A stretch of DNA of 64,000 nucleotides, taken from assembly GCA_949316495.1 (NCBI GenBank), contig OX439005.1, positions 1 through 64,000 of the forward strand, in the 5' to 3' direction. The notes beneath the pieces were generated by a model. It was not told the DNA's origin, searched no databases, and saw only the letters and a list, made by a program, of their open reading frames with translations. Below, piece after piece: positions 22,643 to 34,648 of this stretch (positions are counted from its first letter, which is position 1; every line of letters starts with the position of its first letter). Position numbers and translations under genes: made by a program. The DNA comes from Amphiduros pacificus. Lineage: Eukaryota > Annelida > Polychaeta > Phyllodocida > Hesionidae.

Positions 22643-25600
22643 GTAGGCATACTGATATGAGATTAAGACTTCAAATACAAGATATGAATACATATGTTCA
22701 AATGATCATAAAAACAAAACTGTAAAACTTTATACTAGTTCGCAAATGATTGAAAATGAACAAATATATTTCTCTTATTTCTCTTCACTAGTTTTTTTTC
22801 AGATATTTTTTATTATATATAGTATATATTTTAATCAACTATGCAAATAACTGATTTAAAAGCATTCAAAATAAATTATTAGTACATGTCCGTATTTTAA
22901 AAACACTTTCAGTCTTTGATAATTATGCAAATTATAAGTTGAGACAACTGATCAAGAGAGATTTAAAAGTCACAATATGAAGATATTTTTCATCATTTAT
23001 ATTTCAAAGACTTTTTAATGTTGTTCTGCAGTCAAACAACCCTACGGCTGAGCTGCCAAGAATGCCAGTCGATGTGCCACATATCCCAGTTGATGTCCCA
23101 GTTGATGTCCCAGTTGATGTCCCAGTTGATGTCCCAGTTGATGTCCCAGTTGATGTCCCAGTTGATGTCTCAGTTGATGTCCCAGTTGATGTCCCAGTTG
23201 ATGTCCCAGTTGATGTCCCAGTCAATGTCGATGTCCCAGTCAATGTCGATGTCCCAGTCGATATCCCAATCGATGTCACAGTCAAAGTCGCATGTGTCCC
23301 ATTTGATGTAGATGACACTCCATCAGAAGAAGTCAATGATACTGTAAATTAAATGTCCATGTTGAATTTTTTTTTTTAATTATTAAGCTGAATTGATTGT
23401 GTATGTTAGATAACATTATTTAAATAAGAACAAAATGTACTCAAAATTTGACTCGATTCAATGCTGCTTTGCATTTAAAGGAATTTGATGAGACAATGTC
23501 ATGGATGGCAAGCTTCGACGGTAAATTTAAAAAAGAGGGCAACTTGCAAAATATCAGAAGCATCATGCGGGGTATATTTCAAAAGCTGAGAATGGCAGAT
23601 CTGGTCGGCGATGATAATAAAAGCTTGGTTGAAAAAAGGTGGCTGGCCCCAATGATGGACAAAAAGGAAAAAAAAACGCTCAAGGCATGTATATATTAAT
23701 TACAGAATGACTTTGGTGAGATATTTGTAAAGACTAAGTATGTTAATTGCTATGTTGGTCACAAGACTAAGTCTTGCCTGGAGCCAGTTCTAAAGTAAAT
23801 GTCTTTACACAAATACTTCAAGTCAAAATATTTTCATGATTCCTTACTATTAAAGGCACGGTCCATCAGAACATATCTCTCAGTCTTCAATGGTGACCTG
23901 GTTCCATACCTCAGGGAAAGGTTCCCAGATAAAATTGGGAACATAACAAAGTTGCAATGGCAAATTGGGAGATGGCAGAAAAATCTTAATTCGGAAGCCA
24001 CTATCGAAAGAATATCTTTTCGGATGCAGGAGGAAGGTTAACATGTTTTTTTGATATTGAAAGTTCATATTATCTTTATTTTATTCTTTGTCTCTCAGAT
24101 GACATAGACAATTGTTTATAAACTCATGGGCATTTATTCAATCTGACAGTGAATGATGTCGTTGGTGACCTTGCCACCCGGATTAGACTTTTTGAGTCAT
24201 GTGACAAAGCCAGACAGGCCATTAGGGAGTTTGGTGAGCTGACCACAGATGATGTAACTCCTAAATCATACACACTCCTGAGGGATTACCTCATTACAAA
24301 GATTGCTTGTGTAGGTACCACATTTTACAAATAAAATGGCGATATATCTATGTGCAAGACAATATGAAGATGCTTAGAAAGATGTAGTTTGAAATATATA
24401 CCTATTGATACGTGAAAACCCCCAAATCACCCATATAAGAAGATATATTTTAAGTGGGAAGAATATCAGGATAAAACTGTAAAATTATTAATAACTCTAA
24501 ACTGTTTTAGGCTAATATGTGTCGATCTGGCGTGATCCGCAACCTAACGGTCAACCAAGTGGAGCGATCAGTTATCAGGGATAACAACTATGTCATTGTT
24601 GTATGTAATTTGAAATTTGTAAGGATTTTATTTTGATTAGCATTTCTATTCTTAGACTGTATTGAATCCTTGTGTCAAATGTGCCTGTCATCTTTAACTT
24701 AGGTTGAGCAGCATAAGAATCTGACGAGGACAAAGGAAGGAGCAAACCTTGTGCTGGACTGTTCAACTCACTTCCTCGTGTCTACCTTTGTGAGAAAGGT
24801 CAGACCCACAGTTATTACACCCCTCTCTCCAGGATTCGTTTTCCTCTCACAAAAAGGGAACAAATTGAAATCAAATGGAGTGGCAAACAGTCTCACTTCC
24901 ATTCTGGATGATGGGTCTGGAGTACGTAGGAATCAGAACATGATCCGAAAGATGTCAGTCACGTTGGTATGTAGTAAGAATTATCTTTCAGAAACTTTAG
25001 ATCATAACACAATTTCGAATTGAATAAAGAACTCTGATTCTTTTATGGAACCAAATACATTGAGAAAATGTTACATTAAACTAACCAATGTAGGTGCATG
25101 CACTTGGGAATAGTGAGAGTGAGACCAAACTAGCCCAGCACATGGAACACAAAGTGGACACAGCGCGAAAATATTATGCTCTGAATGATAAAATGAAGGA
25201 CTCCGTAGCAACTGTTAACAAACTCAAGGAAACAGTTGCTGCGTACAAGCCCTCACCTCAAGGTGACATATTTCAAAGTGTTAAAGAAAATGCTAAAAAT
25301 CATGCTCAATTAGTATTTAGATTCATGCAATTTTTATAAAATAGATATACTATTTGGATCTGGAATGCTTTCTGTAATTTGTTCCTCATTTTGAAGCAAA
25401 TGATAACTTGCTAGCTGTAATTCATAGGTGCAGCAAACCTCTTCATGGAAGTTGATCCAATCCCATTAAAAGACCTCTCTAACGAATATGAGGTCCTCCT
25501 AAAAGAGATTCTTATTTCGGGGACATATGATTCTGGAGCACTCAAGACCGCCAAAGCTTGGGTAAGCCAGCTCACACATCAAGAGCTGAGACGTACCGGA

Positions 25601-26905
25601 GTAAATAGCATCTTCCTGGATATGATGATGGGGCACTCATTGGTTAGTACATCATCATTTCTTTGTATATTACAACTACATTATAAATTCATTGTTATTA
25701 TTGAGTATAAAAAACGTGTCTGACATTTGATCTTTATGTTGACCTTCAATTCCCAGGTAATGGAACATCTTGAAAGTTACCACAAGGTAGACACAATATC
25801 CATCATGTTCAAACTCATCCATGAACTGGGCCAGAGCGAGAAAGACAAGTCAATAACAATTGAAGTCGGTTCAAAGATCAAATCCATCCGTGACTGGATT
25901 TTGGCCTGCCAGCCAGGTTACAAATCTTTTATGTTCCATTTGATTAGTTTCTCTATTATATATAAATTTGCTAAGAAAAAAATTCAACATTGAGACATTG
26001 AAAAGTTAATTTCATGGAGTGGCTAGAGATCTCAACATTATGATGTATGAAGGATAAAAATGCATCACAATATTCAATGTTTATTTTTTGTGCATAGAAC
26101 AGTATGAAATGAGTCTGATACTGAATATTATCTCTGTTATTACAGTACTTGATGAGAAATTCCCTTGCAACGAGTACTGCCACCGTGTGAAGGATTTTTC
26201 CCCCTGGGAAAAATATCAAACAGTAAGGTTTATTCATATATTCTATCAATAACTGAATCAGATTTGTTTTATTGTGGCTGTCATCAAAAATGTGTTGAAC
26301 ATTATAGAAGCGACATGAGAAGGAAGCCGTGGCTCCAGTTCTCCTTGACAAGAGTTCGCTGAAAGACAATTCTGAGGAGTACATAATTGTAGGTTTAAAT
26401 AATATATTTTTGTATTAAACAATTCAAAATTATCATATATTATTCTTTTCGATTGAAAGCTACAAAAGCTATGGTGAACTGACTATTTTTTATCAATTCT
26501 AGATATTGTTATTTTGTGGATACACATCTTTCCACCCACATTTATTTGTCATTTCTTTGCAGGTTTATAACCTTTATGTATTGAAGTACAATATAATGAT
26601 TTCTTAGACATTATTGTGTTGAAAAGTAAATTTCTTATGATTTAATTCAGCCACCCTCCTCTATTTCTTCACATGGGCGCCACACATGGTCTGCCGAAGA
26701 GGACAATGCCGTTAAAGTTCTATCCACTGATCTCATCAGGAAAATGCTCGCAGAGGGAAGGACCAGGCCTTCAATGGTTGAGGTTAGGGCTGCTTTAAAA
26801 GCATATCCAAAAAAGGCCAAAGTATTGGAATCAATGAGTAATATCAGGAAGCGAGACAAAATCAGGGTGTTGGCAGTTAAAGCTGCTCGTAATGCATCAA
26901 AGTAA
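21968..26905 (+). CDS. Crypton-like tyrosine-recombinase protein with C2H2 fingers and SANT-like C-terminus (15 exons)
   Basis: Exons read by eye: 21968-22159, 22283-22434, 22546-22642, 23032-23343, 23481-23684, 23856-24036, 24150-24310, 24511-24600, 24703-24966, 25094-25262, 25428-25642, 25757-25916, 26146-26222, 26308-26388, 26651-26905. They total 2,610 nt with matching phases and no internal stop, giving 869 residues. Order: acidic N-terminus, two zinc fingers (60-80, 105-125), PVDV-repeat linker (148-251), core-binding region (about 252-433), catalytic domain (434-607), charged region, Myb/SANT-like end (about 796-869). Tyrosine recombinases cut and rejoin DNA through a 3'-phosphotyrosine; in animals such proteins come from Crypton transposons and many are domesticated. 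Fourteen introns favour a resident gene over a recent insertion. All introns fit GT-AG except the fifth, which needs a GC donor (23685). No terminal repeats expected or seen. It is the only intact gene in the window; neighbours are repeats. Exon 5/6 joining is the least sure point. Confidence 0.72.
23032..23343 (+). repeat. Coding 12-bp minisatellite: Pro-Val-Asp-Val linker (exon 4)
   Basis: About ten copies of a 12-bp CCAGTTGATGTC-type monomer from 23089, flanked by more diverged copies (Pro-Val-Asn-Val-Asp-Val, Pro-Ile-Asp-Val). It encodes an acidic, proline-rich spacer between the fingers and the recombinase domain. The frame is phase 0 at both ends, so copy-number change in steps of 12 keeps the protein open. 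Ser/Gln/Met and Thr/Gly/Ser frames overlapping it are shadows. Confidence 0.7.
23481..25262 (+). other. Tyrosine-recombinase core-binding and catalytic domains (exons 5-10)
   Basis: The core-binding part includes a Leu-Lys-Ala-Arg-Ser-Ile-Arg-Thr-Tyr-Leu segment like the usual start of this domain in integrases. Catalytic candidates are R438 (CRSG motif, exon 8), K468, R545 (exon 9), H570 and Y579 (exon 10, Thr-Ala-Arg-Lys-Tyr-Tyr). The spacing H570 to Y579 is nine residues, as in XerD-type enzymes. The histidine of the HxxR box is replaced by N542. R, K, R, H and Y being kept suggests an active or recently active fold, but activity is not shown. Confidence 0.65.
26651..26905 (+). other. Myb/SANT-like C-terminal segment (exon 15)
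   Basis: The last exon opens with His-Thr-Trp-Ser-Ala-Glu-Glu-Asp-Asn-Ala-Val (W798), the typical first helix of a Myb/SANT fold, and then a Lys/Arg-rich helical stretch to the stop at 26903-26905. Only one of the usual three tryptophans is kept. It would give the protein a second DNA- or chromatin-binding part. Confidence 0.6.
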
Positions 26906-27293
26906 ATGTGTGTCTTGACACTAGTTGATACCATGAGTGACTACAAATGCTTGGGCATTATGTTTTTATTTTGTGTATAATTTCATTAAACTTTCACTTT
27001 TTTTCAGTTTATGTTGGATCTATTCATGGATCAACGTGTTGGTGTTACTTGATTTTGTTTGGTGAGTTATTATTTTATTATTCATTACATTCTATTCTAT
27101 TAGAGCTTTTACAAGTAGTTTGTTGAGTATCAATGAAAATTAATTTTAAATTTACTTATTTCTTTTGATATATTTGATGAAAAGCATATTTTACATTGAG
27201 TGATTAGTCTTTAAGGGCATAATGAGTATTAGACAGTTATGCTTTGTTTTAGATATATTTTAATGAAATCAAAATTAAATGAACAAATATTTT
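26906..27293 (+). other. 3' flank of the recombinase gene
   Basis: AT-rich with no open frame of note. An acceptor-like TTTTTTTCAG at about 26999-27008 could mark a spliced 3' leader. Diverged copies of sequences in the following 582-bp repeat are visible from about 27190. Confidence 0.4.
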
Positions 27294-28457
27294 TATAGGA
27301 AGATTTATATCAACGAGATTCTCTTTTAGTGTATTTGATTGAAATATTTTATAGATTATGAGGTTATGATTACCATTTTATGTATTGTATGATATCAACA
27401 ATTTTAGACAAATGTGTTCAGAAACTATGTCAATAGAGACATAATGAATAGGAGACAATTAGGATTTGATTTTTACATGTTTTAATGAATTGTTACTAGA
27501 AGATTTGTATAAAACATAATTGTACAATGTATTTTGTAAAGACATGTATCTTTGAAATAAAGAAAAAAAGGCAAAACAGCCGAGAGCGTATACTGCATTT
27601 TACTAAAGGGCACATCGTGATGGTATGGATCGAATCCTGGTGGTTGGCCGTGCCCGTTGCCTTTATTGATAATATACTATATTACGTGTTGGTGTTGCTT
27701 TATTTCATTATTCATAACATTTCATTCAATCTGTATTATGAGTTGGTCTTTTTAAGACAACTAGAACTTAAATATGCCTTTATTTTACAACTGGGCTATA
27801 TATACTATATAAATAGACCAAAACCAGCTAAAATCTCCAATAATGGACTATTCTCTATTATGCTACCCGAGCTGATATAGGAAGATTTATATCAACGAGA
27901 TTCTCTTTTAGTGTATTTGATTGAAATATTTTATAGATTATGAGGTTATGATTACCATTTTATGTATTGTATGATATCAACAATTTTAGACAAATGTGTT
28001 CAGAAACTATGTCAATAGAGACATAATGAATAGGAGACAATTAGGATTTGATTTTTACATGTTTTAATGAATTGTTACTAGAAGATTTGTATAAAACATA
28101 ATTGTACAATGTATTTTGTAAAGACATGTATCTTTGAAATAAAGAAAAAAAGGCAAAACAGCCGAGAGCGTATACTGCATTTTACTAAAGGGCACATCGT
28201 GATGGTATGGATCGAATCCTGGTGGTTGGCCGTGCCCGTTGCCTTTATTGATAATATACTATATTACGTGTTGGTGTTGCTTTATTTCATTATTCATAAC
28301 ATTTCATTCAATCTGTATTATGAGTTGGTCTTTTTAAGACAACTAGAACTTAAATATGCCTTTATTTTACAACTGGGCTATATATACTATATAAATAGAC
28401 CAAAACCAGATAAAATCTCCAATAATGGACTATTCTCTATTATGCTACCCGAGCTGA
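27294..28457. repeat. Nearly identical 582-bp tandem duplication
   Basis: Copy 1 is 27294-27875 and copy 2 is 27876-28457; I see one substitution (AAACCAGCTAAA versus AAACCAGATAAA). A short TATA-rich word is shared at the junctions. The 117- and 121-codon open frames inside (27527, 28109) have no codon bias or motif and are probably chance. Part of each copy belongs to the flank repeat family. Confidence 0.9.
27556..27561 (+). terminator. Possible poly(A) signal AATAAA
   Basis: First canonical AATAAA I noticed downstream of the recombinase stop codon, followed by an A-rich run; repeated at 28138-28143 through the duplication. Use by the gene is unproven at 650 bp distance. Confidence 0.25.
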
Positions 28458-29046
28458 TATATGCCTATAATTAAATCCTAGTCCATATATTTGAGATCCT
28501 TTGAACTTGAAACTGGGCTACAGTATTCTGAAAATTATTTTTTCAGGGTATATAAATTGTGCTTCGGCATTAAACTTGTCACTAAAAAGATATATACCTG
28601 TTCTTTATTTGCATAAAAGTTCGTCTTTGTGAAGCCTCTAAAGTTCATAAATGCCTTTACATAACTAATATGCCATATACTTGGGATGCTTTGAACTTGA
28701 AACTAGGCAAAATCAAGCTGAAAACTACATGAATGCCTATCTATTTGAATAGGGCTAGATTCTATAATGCATCTGGAGTTCATATATGACTTATTTATAT
28801 TGTTTTTTCAGGTATTTGAATTGTGTTTTGACCTCAAACATGTAACAAAAAAGTACTGCTGTTCTTTATTTGAATTACAGTTCATCTCTCTAAAGCCTCT
28901 TGAGGTCATGAATGCCTCATATGTCTAATATTTAGTGTGCTTTGAACTTGAAACAAGCCAAAATCTGAAAATTCCTATAATGGTCTATTCATAATACATA
29001 TAAGAGGTTTGGACCTTAATAACATTTAGAAATAAGTATAATTATG
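28458..29046. repeat. Degenerate ~190-250-bp repeats joining the second flank copy
   Basis: The phrase CTTTGAACTTGAAACTGGGC starts near 28496, 28686 and 28932 with increasing divergence, each followed by an 'AAATC..CTGAAAA' segment and a Phe/Ser-poor AT-rich tail. The same family runs on into 29047 onwards. Confidence 0.65.
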
Positions 29047-29866
29047 TATGTTCTGTGCAAGAGCTTTCTTCTATAATGCCACTAGATCTCATATATGACT
29101 TTATTTTACTTCATGGCAATACAGGTGGTTTGTTTTAAACTTGAAACTGGACTAAAACCAGCTAAGAATTCTTAAATGTAACTGTTCTCTTTTTCAAGCT
29201 GCTCTTTGTCAAACCTCTTGACTTTAAATGTGACTTTGTTTATAATGTTTTGGGGCTACTTCGAATTTAAATTGGACCAAAGTCAGCCAAAAATCCCATT
29301 ATAGCACATTCAATTTACATGGTTTATGTTTTGACCTTAAAAATATTACAAAAAAAGTATAATTGTTCTTTTTGTGTTGTAACAAGTTTCCGTCAGGCAT
29401 TTAGAGTCCATTTTTGCCTTATTTTTACCTCTTGGTCAACATTTTTGTTGCTATGAAAATCACACATTGTGTAAGTCAGAAAAACTTGTTTATTCATGGT
29501 ATAAATCTTTTGCTTTGCCCATATTAGTAAACAACGGTACATGAAAGCCTATCTATTTGAATAGGGCTTGACTCTATAATGCTTTTGGATTTCATAGATG
29601 ACTTATTTCTAGTGCTGGTCCAAAAATATTTGATATTTTGAACTTGTAATTGGGCTTAAGATTTAATTGACTCTCTAACCCAATTTTGTATTGGGTTAGG
29701 TTTATAGGCCGAAAAAAAAAACTTCTTTAATCTTCATCAAATTTGCACAAAATTCATGCAATGAACCAAATTCAAAGTGCTAACAAGTACAAAAGTTGAA
29801 ATGTGGACTTTATGGTGCTTCATTTTATTATATGAGATATTCAAGATTTTCAGACTGAGAATTCAC
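29047..29866. repeat. Second copy of the left flank
   Basis: Matches 1-820 at offset 29,046 with no length change; the 629-653 hairpin is at 29675-29699. The true left edge of the duplication lies beyond the window start. Confidence 0.9.
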
Positions 29867-30108
29867 GTCAGATTAGGCTCGCTGGTCAGTTTAGGCTCGC
29901 TTCAGTGATATGCCCGGTCAGTTTAGGCTCGCTCGGTCAGTTTAGGCTCGCCTAAAAATTTGGAGGCGAGCCTAAACTGACCGGGAGGCGAGCCTAAACC
30001 GACCGACAAGCGAGCCTAATCTGACCGGCGAGCCTAAACTGACCGAGGCGAGCCTAAACTGACGTGGTGGCGAGCCTAATCTGACCAGTTAGCGAGCCTA
30101 ATCTGACC
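29867..30108. repeat. Second 11-copy cluster of the 17-bp motif
   Basis: Same 4-reversed/7-forward order as at 821-1062, including the 19-bp hairpin at 29934-29983, and again followed by CGGCTATA (30110-30117) and telomeric repeats. Confidence 0.9.
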
Positions 30109-30117
30109 GCGGCTATA

Positions 30118-30200
30118 ACCCTAACCCTAACCCTAACCCTAACCCACACCCTAACCCTAACCCTAACCCTAACCCTAACCCTAACCCTAACCCTAACCCC
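30118..30200. repeat. Interstitial telomeric block, unit A of array 2
   Basis: Same 83-bp length as the block at 1072. Confidence 0.95.
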
Positions 30201-31555
30201 AAAAGATAGCCCTAGCCCCAAAAGCTGGCCCTAGCCCAAAAAGCTGGCCCTAGCCCTACATTTGGCATTAGACATGGCCCTAGCATTGACACTATTCCTG
30301 CCTCCAAAGGTTGGCACTAGAGCTGGCCCCATAAGCTGGCGCTGATTCTAGCTCTTGGCTCCCTGGCTCCCTGGCTCCCTGGTCCCCTGGCCCACTGGCA
30401 CCCTGGCACCCTGGCACCCTGGCACCCTGGCACCCTGGCACCCTAGCACGTGGCACCCTGGTACGCTGGTACCTTACTGTGTACTTGCTATTTAAGGCAT
30501 ATGGGATGTGTATTTGCTGGTCATTGTTGTGTATTTGCTGGTCATTGTTGTGTATTTGTTGTGTATTTGTTGTATATTTGTTGTATTTGTTGTATTTGTT
30601 GTGTATTTGTTGTGTATTTGTTGTGTATTTGTTGTGTATTTGTTGTGTATTTGCTGGTCATTGTTGTGTATTTGTTGTATTTGTTGTGTATTTGTTGTGT
30701 ATTTGTTGTGTATTACTTGTGTATTGCTTGTGTATTTGTTGTGTATTTGTTGTGTATTTGTTGTGTATTTGTTGTGTATTTGCTGGTCATTGTTGTGTAT
30801 TTGTTGTATTTGTTGTATTTGTTGTGTATTTGTTGTATTTGTTGTATTTGTTGTATTTGTTGTATTTGTTGTATTTGTTGTATTTGTTGTATTTGTTGTA
30901 TTTGTTGTATTTGTTGTGTATTTGTTGTGTATTTGTTGTGTATTTGTTGTGTATTTGTTGTGTATTTGTTGTGTATTTGTTGTGTATTGCATTTTCAGAC
31001 AATTTGAGACCCATTTTTCCTTCAAGGAATCAGCATGCCTTTTTTCACTTCAAAACAGACCTTCATGATTATTTATTTGATGTGTATTTGTTTTTTAGGG
31101 CATTATTGGATGATGATTTGAGACATGTATTTGATGTGAATTTGATGTGAATTTGATTTGTATTTGATGTATATTTACCTTTTATGTCATTTCAGATCCA
31201 TTTGGGATGTGTATTTGTTGTGTATTTGTTGTGTATTTGTTGTATTTGTTGTGTATTTGTTGTGTATTTATTGTGTATTTGTTGTGTATTTGTTGTGTAT
31301 TTGTTTTTTATTGCATTTTCGGACGATTTGAGACCCATTTTTCCTTCATGTAATCAACATACCATTTTTCACTTCTATGCAAGCCTTCATGCTCTCTATA
31401 CTATAGAAAAGGATTTTTTTCTAAACATTTGTAAAGTACATCTCATTTTTCATGGGAAATAACAGGAAAATTCAAAGAACCATACTTCCTATTTAAATTC
31501 AGCCATTTTCATTTAGAAACAAGCCTTTGTGGTGTACATAATATAGAAAAGGATC

Positions 31556-33011
31556 TTTTTTTTAAAGTATATTTTATTTCATTTTTAACATTACAATAAC
31601 ACAGTCATGCATTATTAAAACAGTCATGCATTATTAAAACATTGACAGACTGAACATAACATACAATTGACAATGACAGACACACACAAATTTCCATAGA
31701 CATTATAAAACAAATCTGAGCAATAATGATCATATCTTTTCTTTTTTTCTTTACTCTGAAGATAATTTGTTTTTCTTATCCTAATTCTTCAATAATTGTG
31801 TTCCACCTTTCTTTAAATATATCAATTGTGTTGTTTTTTGTATGAATGAACTCTTCTGTTTCTAATTTGTATTTGAGAATTCTAAGGAAATTATAAAAAC
31901 ATACTCTTTCTTCACTAATCTTTTGATAATAAATATACATCTTTGCAAGTAATACAATATAATTTAAATTGGTAAAATGTTTAAGATCATAGTAAAATCC
32001 AAATATTACATGTTTTACTGTTATTTTAATTGCATTAGGTGTTGTTCTGTTCCACCATTTTTCCAAAGCTATCCAGAAATCCTTAACTATAGTACATTCA
32101 TACAAAAAGTGTTCAATGTCGTCTGGTACAATGCATTCAAGGCATTTTTCAGATTCCACAATAGATAAATTGTACAGCCATCTCTTACATGGTAAAATTC
32201 TGTTTATAATTCTATATTGAAGAGCTTGTAATTTTGTTTCCCTAGTACAGGAATATGGTAGTTTAAATATAGTTAACCAGTCATCTTGGATTGTGTATTA
32301 GAGCTCCCATTTTTTTAAGGCAGTTGGTCTTTCAAACACATCATATACAAAAGAGTCATAGAAATGTTTGGTTTTTATTTCTTTTAGCATCCTTGTGTAA
32401 CCTTTACAGTTAAGAATAATGTCCAACCTGTTTTGTATTGGGGCTTTTTCTTTGGATATTGCTTCCAACTTCTGTAATGGAATTGCTTTTCTTAGTGTAT
32501 AATAGTTTAAAATATTACAGTTCAATGTGTATTTGTTAGAAAACCTAATATTTCATTGGTGTCATTAAAGAGATCTTTAACATATATAACACCAGCTTTG
32601 TAAAAATCAGGCCACATCAATTCTTTGGTTTTTCCCTGTTTTGAATGTTTGACATTTATCGGAAACTGAATATATTTATTGTACCATAGAATTTCATTTC
32701 CATAAGAGAGTATTTCTGTACTGGTTATAATTCATTCCAAAATATATACACTTGTTTATAAAATGGAATCTTAATATTTTCTATGACTAATTTACTTAAA
32801 TTAGTTTAAGAAAAATGTTCTATGACATGGTTTTTATAAATTCTGACAATATTACTTTCCATTTTCTATTACTATTTAATATTCTTTTTCCCCACGCAAC
32901 TTTACTGGCCTTTACCATGCAGGATAAATCTGGTGCTTTAATTCCTTCATCCTCAACTTCAAGTCCTTTTTACACACTTAATAATTGTCCGATTAATTTC
33001 TTAGAAAAAAA
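31556..33011 (-). mobile_element. LINE ORF2 remnant, copy 5
   Basis: Same ends and breaks as the copy at 2510; zinc-knuckle frame 31776-32159. Confidence 0.8.
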
Positions 33012-34423
33012 AAATAACCTAGAATTTTGTGTATTATGGAAAATCATACCATTTTTACCTTATTTTAAAATTTGTTTTTGAATTTATTCATTATGTAAAA
33101 CTATGCAAATTAGGTCATGTGATAAAATATTTTTGAATAATTTTGAATCTGGAAAATGTTCAGGTTTTGATTGATGTATTGTTAATGTTGAAAAGTTTTG
33201 ATTGATGTATTGTGCATGTTGAAAGGTTTTGATTGATGTATTGTGCATGTTGAAAGGCAATTATTTGAGAAATTATGATCAAAAGTGTTTAGAAACAGGA
33301 AGTAGATCCTGAACATTGACAATTCTGGGTGGAAGTATTGAGGGTAATTGGTGCATGTGTGTCTCATTTTTCAATGGAAATCAGTTTTGGGCCTAAATGG
33401 CCGACAAATAACACTCGTACGCCAGAAATTCCAAAAGAACATATTTTATCCAATTTCCCACAGTTGATTCTCATGTCCGAAATTTTGACCCTGGCACCTT
33501 GTTGGTACTCGAGTTTTGAAAATTACAGAGCTAACCTATTTTTCCTTCAGGGCCTCAGCATGCCATTTTTTACTTTAAAGCAAACCTTCATGCTCTCCAT
33601 ATTTTAGAAAAGGATCATTTTCTCCAAATTTTTAAAATTCATCTCATTTATCATGGGAAATAAGATTTTTCAAAAATGGTCAACAAATAATGCCCATAGG
33701 CCAGAAATTCCAAAAGGAGAGCGCATTTCATCAAATTTGCCAATTTTCAATTTTTATGGCCCAAAATATTGTGGGGCTGCCATACCTAGCCCATTGGGGC
33801 TAGCCCTTCAGAAACCAAAGAGATGCACTCTTTAGACAAAAGTAGGGGACCCCGTAAAAACGTTTAAAGCTCTACCTACACTCCTTAATGGTGTTTACTC
33901 TATAGATGTGGAGTGATGTGGAAGAAAAATTCAAAGTACTTCTCATTTTTCATTGGAAAATCTGATTTTTGTGAATATGGTCAACAAATAATGCCCGTAG
34001 AGTGAAAATTCCAGAAGCAGAGCGCATTTCATCAAATTTCCCAACTTTCAATTTTTATGACCCAAAACTTTTTGGGGCTACCATACCTAGCCCATTGGGG
34101 CTAGCCCTTCACAAACCAAAGAGATGGACCGTCTAAACAAAAGTAGGATACCACGTAAAAAAATTCAAGACTCTCAATTGACTCCTTGCAGCATTTCTGT
34201 GCATAGCAACGGGGCCAATTTCTTACTTTTGTTCCGTGCATATTTCCTAGCACCCTGGCCCCAACCTATTCAGAACAGTGAAAAAAAGATGTAGAATGAA
34301 AAAGTAGGAGACCCCGTAAAAATTTTCGAGGCTCTATCTTCGCTCTTTCATAGTGTACATACTACACATGTGGACTTTGTCATTTTGATCATCAGAGAAG
34401 TGATCATCATCTTACGAACCCCT

Positions 34424-34648
34424 TACCCTAACCCCTAACCCCTAACCCTAACCCTAACCCTAACCCTAACCCTAACCCTAACCCTAACCCTAACCCTAAC
34501 CCTAACCCTAACCCGAACCCCTTACCCTAACCCTAACCCTAACCCTAACCCTAACCCTAACCCTAACCCTAACCCTAACCCTAACCCTAACCCACACCCT
34601 AACCCTAACCCTAACCCTAACCCTAACCCTAACCCTAACCCTAACCCC
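34424..34648. repeat. Interstitial telomeric block, double form, unit B of array 2
   Basis: Internal CGAACCCCTTACCC from 34514, at the same place as in the block at 5378. Confidence 0.95.

Larger units (their letters stand above)
30118..34423. repeat. Unit A, array 2
   Basis: Telomeric block, minisatellite (about 30507-30988), LINE and 31-bp triplet (33164-33256) as in the unit at 1072, including the private GGTCCCCTGG change near 30382. Confidence 0.9.

Noticed and set aside
23004-23336. 110-codon reverse frame of Thr-Gly-Thr-Ser repeats, and the Ser-Gln-Leu-Met forward frame
   Set aside because: Shadows of the 12-bp coding minisatellite; the Pro-Val-Asp-Val frame is the one in phase with its neighbouring exons.
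26647-26934. 95-codon reverse frame
   Set aside because: Antisense to the last exon of the recombinase gene, whose forward frame is in phase and encodes a recognisable SANT-like segment.
27527-27880. 117-codon frame as a membrane protein gene
   Set aside because: Hydrophobic only because the DNA is AT-rich; lies in a non-coding tandem duplication with no exon context.
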